A DNA stretch of 7,020 nucleotides, taken from NCBI GenBank assembly GCA_946481265.1, contig CAMLNE010000232.1:1-7020 (forward strand), in the 5' to 3' direction. Positions 5,771 to 7,020 of this stretch are shown here, one piece after another. The translations under genes were made by a program, and so were the position numbers. Source of the DNA: an uncultured Panacagrimonas sp. GTDB lineage: Bacteria > Pseudomonadota > Gammaproteobacteria > Nevskiales > Nevskiaceae. Within the stretch, counting starts at the first letter, position 1. Each line of letters opens with the position of its first letter. The notes under the pieces are model-generated. The model was given only the letters and a program-made list of their open reading frames with translations. It ran no database searches and was not told where the DNA came from.

Positions 5771-7020
5771 GTGGAGGCGGTCCTGAACGCGTTGCAGAAG
5801 CTGATCGAACGGGCCGCGCGCCGGCCGGCGCTGGTCCTGCTGCTGGTGCTCGGCGCATCGGTCTACTCGCTGCTGCGGGTGTTCGAACTGCCGTCCTTCA
5901 CCTCCCGCCTGAAGCTGGATCCGTCGACCGAGACGCTGCTGGCGCAGGACGACGCCGATCGCCAGGTGTTCGAGCGCGTGCGCGACACCTTCGGCGATGC
6001 CGACGCGGTGCTGATGTCGGTCAGGCTCGACCCGATGTTCACGCCGGAGAGCATGGCGAGCATCGATGAGTTGACCCGGCAGCTGCGCCAGTTCCCGGGG
6101 GTCAAGAGCGTCTTCTCGCTGGCCACCGCACCCAATGTGCTGGCCCAGGGCGATGAGCTCGAGGTCAGCAGCTTCACCCGCCAGGCCGAGCGGGATCCCG
6201 AGGCGGTGAAGCGCTTCCCGGAGCAGATCGCGGCCAACCCGGTCTACCGCGGGGTGCTGGTGGCCGAGGACGGCGTGCACACCGCGCTGGCCATCGGCCT
6301 GGATGCCCAGGGCGAGGAACGCTTCCGGCGCGAGCACTACGCCGAGCAGTTCCGCAGCATGGCCCGCCGGATCACCGGCAGCCAGGAAGTCTGGCTGGCC
6401 GGCAGTCCGGTGGTGAAGGCGGCCAGCACCGGCGCAATGCTCGACACGCTGTCCTTCAGCGTGCCGATGATCTACGCGATTACCGTGCTGATGCTCTACC
6501 TGGCCTTCCGCAGCCTGCGCGCGACGCTCGCTGCCGTGCTGACGGTGAGCGTGGCGCTGCTGTGGACCGCGGCCACCGCGGTGAACCTGGGCTACTCGCT
6601 GAACCTGGTGTCGATCATCACGCCGCCGCTGGTGATCACGCTGGGACTGGCCTACGCGATCCACCTGCTGTCCGACTACTTCTCGACCTGCGCCGTCGAT
6701 GCGCCGGCGCGCCGCGCGCGCACGCTGATGGTGATGGGCCGCGTCGGCGCGGGGCTGCTGCTGGCGGGGGCCACGACCATCGCCGGCTTCCTCGCCCTGA
6801 TGCCCAACGCGCTGCCGGCGATCCGCGAGTTCGCCGTGCTGTCGAGCATCGGCGTGCTCTACCTGTTCGTGCTGATCCTGCTGTTCCTGCCGGCGCTGCT
6901 GGACCTGATGCACTGCGGGCAGCATCCGCGCGGGACCGGCAGCAGGTCGGTGGAGCGCTGGGCCGACCGGCTGGCCCTGTTCGACATCCGGTGGCGCCGG
7001 CCGATCGTCTGGATCGCGCT
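5771..7020 (+). CDS. RND/MMPL-superfamily exporter, N-terminal part (partial)
   Basis: The frame is open from at least the GTG at 5771 to the window edge: 416 residues of a protein that in this family usually has 750-900. Using that GTG as residue 1, a first membrane helix lies at about 20-37 (ALVLLLVLGASVYSLL). A periplasmic domain of about 190 residues follows, starting KLDPSTETLLAQDD. Next comes a cluster of membrane helices at about 229-247, 251-275, 280-300, 326-345 and 352-376, the sterol-sensing/MMPL core. The sequence ends at the start of the second internal half (WRRPIVWIA). Such proteins are inner-membrane, proton-driven exporters of lipids or other hydrophobic molecules. The helix motif that often reads G-x-D-Y-A-I is LGLAYAIHLL here, with A294 at the Asp position. 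The start is uncertain: GTG 5771 lacks a ribosome site, whereas CTG 5783 has GGAGG five bases upstream and TTG 5792 is also possible. It follows the LolA-like gene and probably works with it. Confidence 0.87.
   Translation, partial: MEAVLNALQKLIERAARRPALVLLLVLGASVYSLLRVFELPSFTSRLKLDPSTETLLAQDDADRQVFERVRDTFGDADAVLMSVRLDPMFTPESMASIDELTRQLRQFPGVKSVFSLATAPNVLAQGDELEVSSFTRQAERDPEAVKRFPEQIAANPVYRGVLVAEDGVHTALAIGLDAQGEERFRREHYAEQFRSMARRITGSQEVWLAGSPVVKAASTGAMLDTLSFSVPMIYAITVLMLYLAFRSLRATLAAVLTVSVALLWTAATAVNLGYSLNLVSIITPPLVITLGLAYAIHLLSDYFSTCAVDAPARRARTLMVMGRVGAGLLLAGATTIAGFLALMPNALPAIREFAVLSSIGVLYLFVLILLFLPALLDLMHCGQHPRGTGSRSVERWADRLALFDIRWRRPIVWIA
5773..5777 (+). promoter_or_regulatory. Candidate ribosome binding site of the exporter gene
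   Basis: GGAGG at 5773-5777 is the best Shine-Dalgarno match before the first membrane helix. It is five bases from CTG 5783 and fourteen from TTG 5792, and it overlaps the GTG at 5771. It therefore favours a non-ATG start inside the longest frame. Confidence 0.4.

Noticed and set aside
5688..5786. A 32-codon frame from a GTG between the LolA-like gene and the exporter
   Set aside because: It has no ribosome site and a Pro/Arg/Ala composition expected by chance; only the overlap with CTG 5783 is of note.
5666..6925. A 419-codon minus-strand frame opposite the exporter
   Set aside because: The product is rich in Gln, His and Arg with no recognisable fold, whereas the plus strand encodes clear membrane helices.

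Overview
This is a GC-rich window, most likely chromosomal, from a Gram-negative bacterium. A periplasmic LolA-like protein beside an RND/MMPL exporter points to a double-membrane cell. I would guess a high-GC gammaproteobacterium (Xanthomonadales- or Chromatiales-like), but nothing here fixes the taxon. Third-position GC is so high that long antisense reading frames run opposite almost every real gene.

Layout: (1) Positions 1-593, minus strand, hold the N-terminal two thirds of a ketopantoate-reductase-family protein (PanE/ApbA fold), cut by the window edge. (2) A 23-bp divergent gap leads to 617-3838, plus strand. This gene encodes a 1073-residue multidomain signalling protein: zinc ribbon, class III nucleotide cyclase, STAND-type AAA ATPase and a TPR-like helical tail. 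A perfect 16-bp palindrome sits across its start codon. (3) Positions 3836-3921 hold a tandem array of the heptamer TAGCCAG that begins on the cyclase stop codon and fills most of the convergent gap. (4) Positions 3935-4744, minus strand, encode a MerR-family regulator. (5) Reading away from it, 4893-5681 and about 5771-7020 (plus strand) encode a secreted LolA-like protein and the first part of an RND/MMPL-type exporter.

The MerR gene, the LolA-like gene and the exporter form a plausible unit. The regulator is divergent from a probable two-gene operon whose products could move a hydrophobic cargo from the inner membrane across the periplasm. The cyclase protein probably integrates a signal through its ATPase/TPR part, but its output nucleotide is uncertain because the usual base-selecting lysine is a glutamine. 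The reductase is divergent from the cyclase and shows no functional link to it.

The most unusual features are the heptamer array starting at a stop codon, the palindrome on the cyclase start, and active-site substitutions in the reductase, cyclase and exporter. I see no RNA gene, insertion sequence, CRISPR array or origin, and no clear new defence or mobile system.
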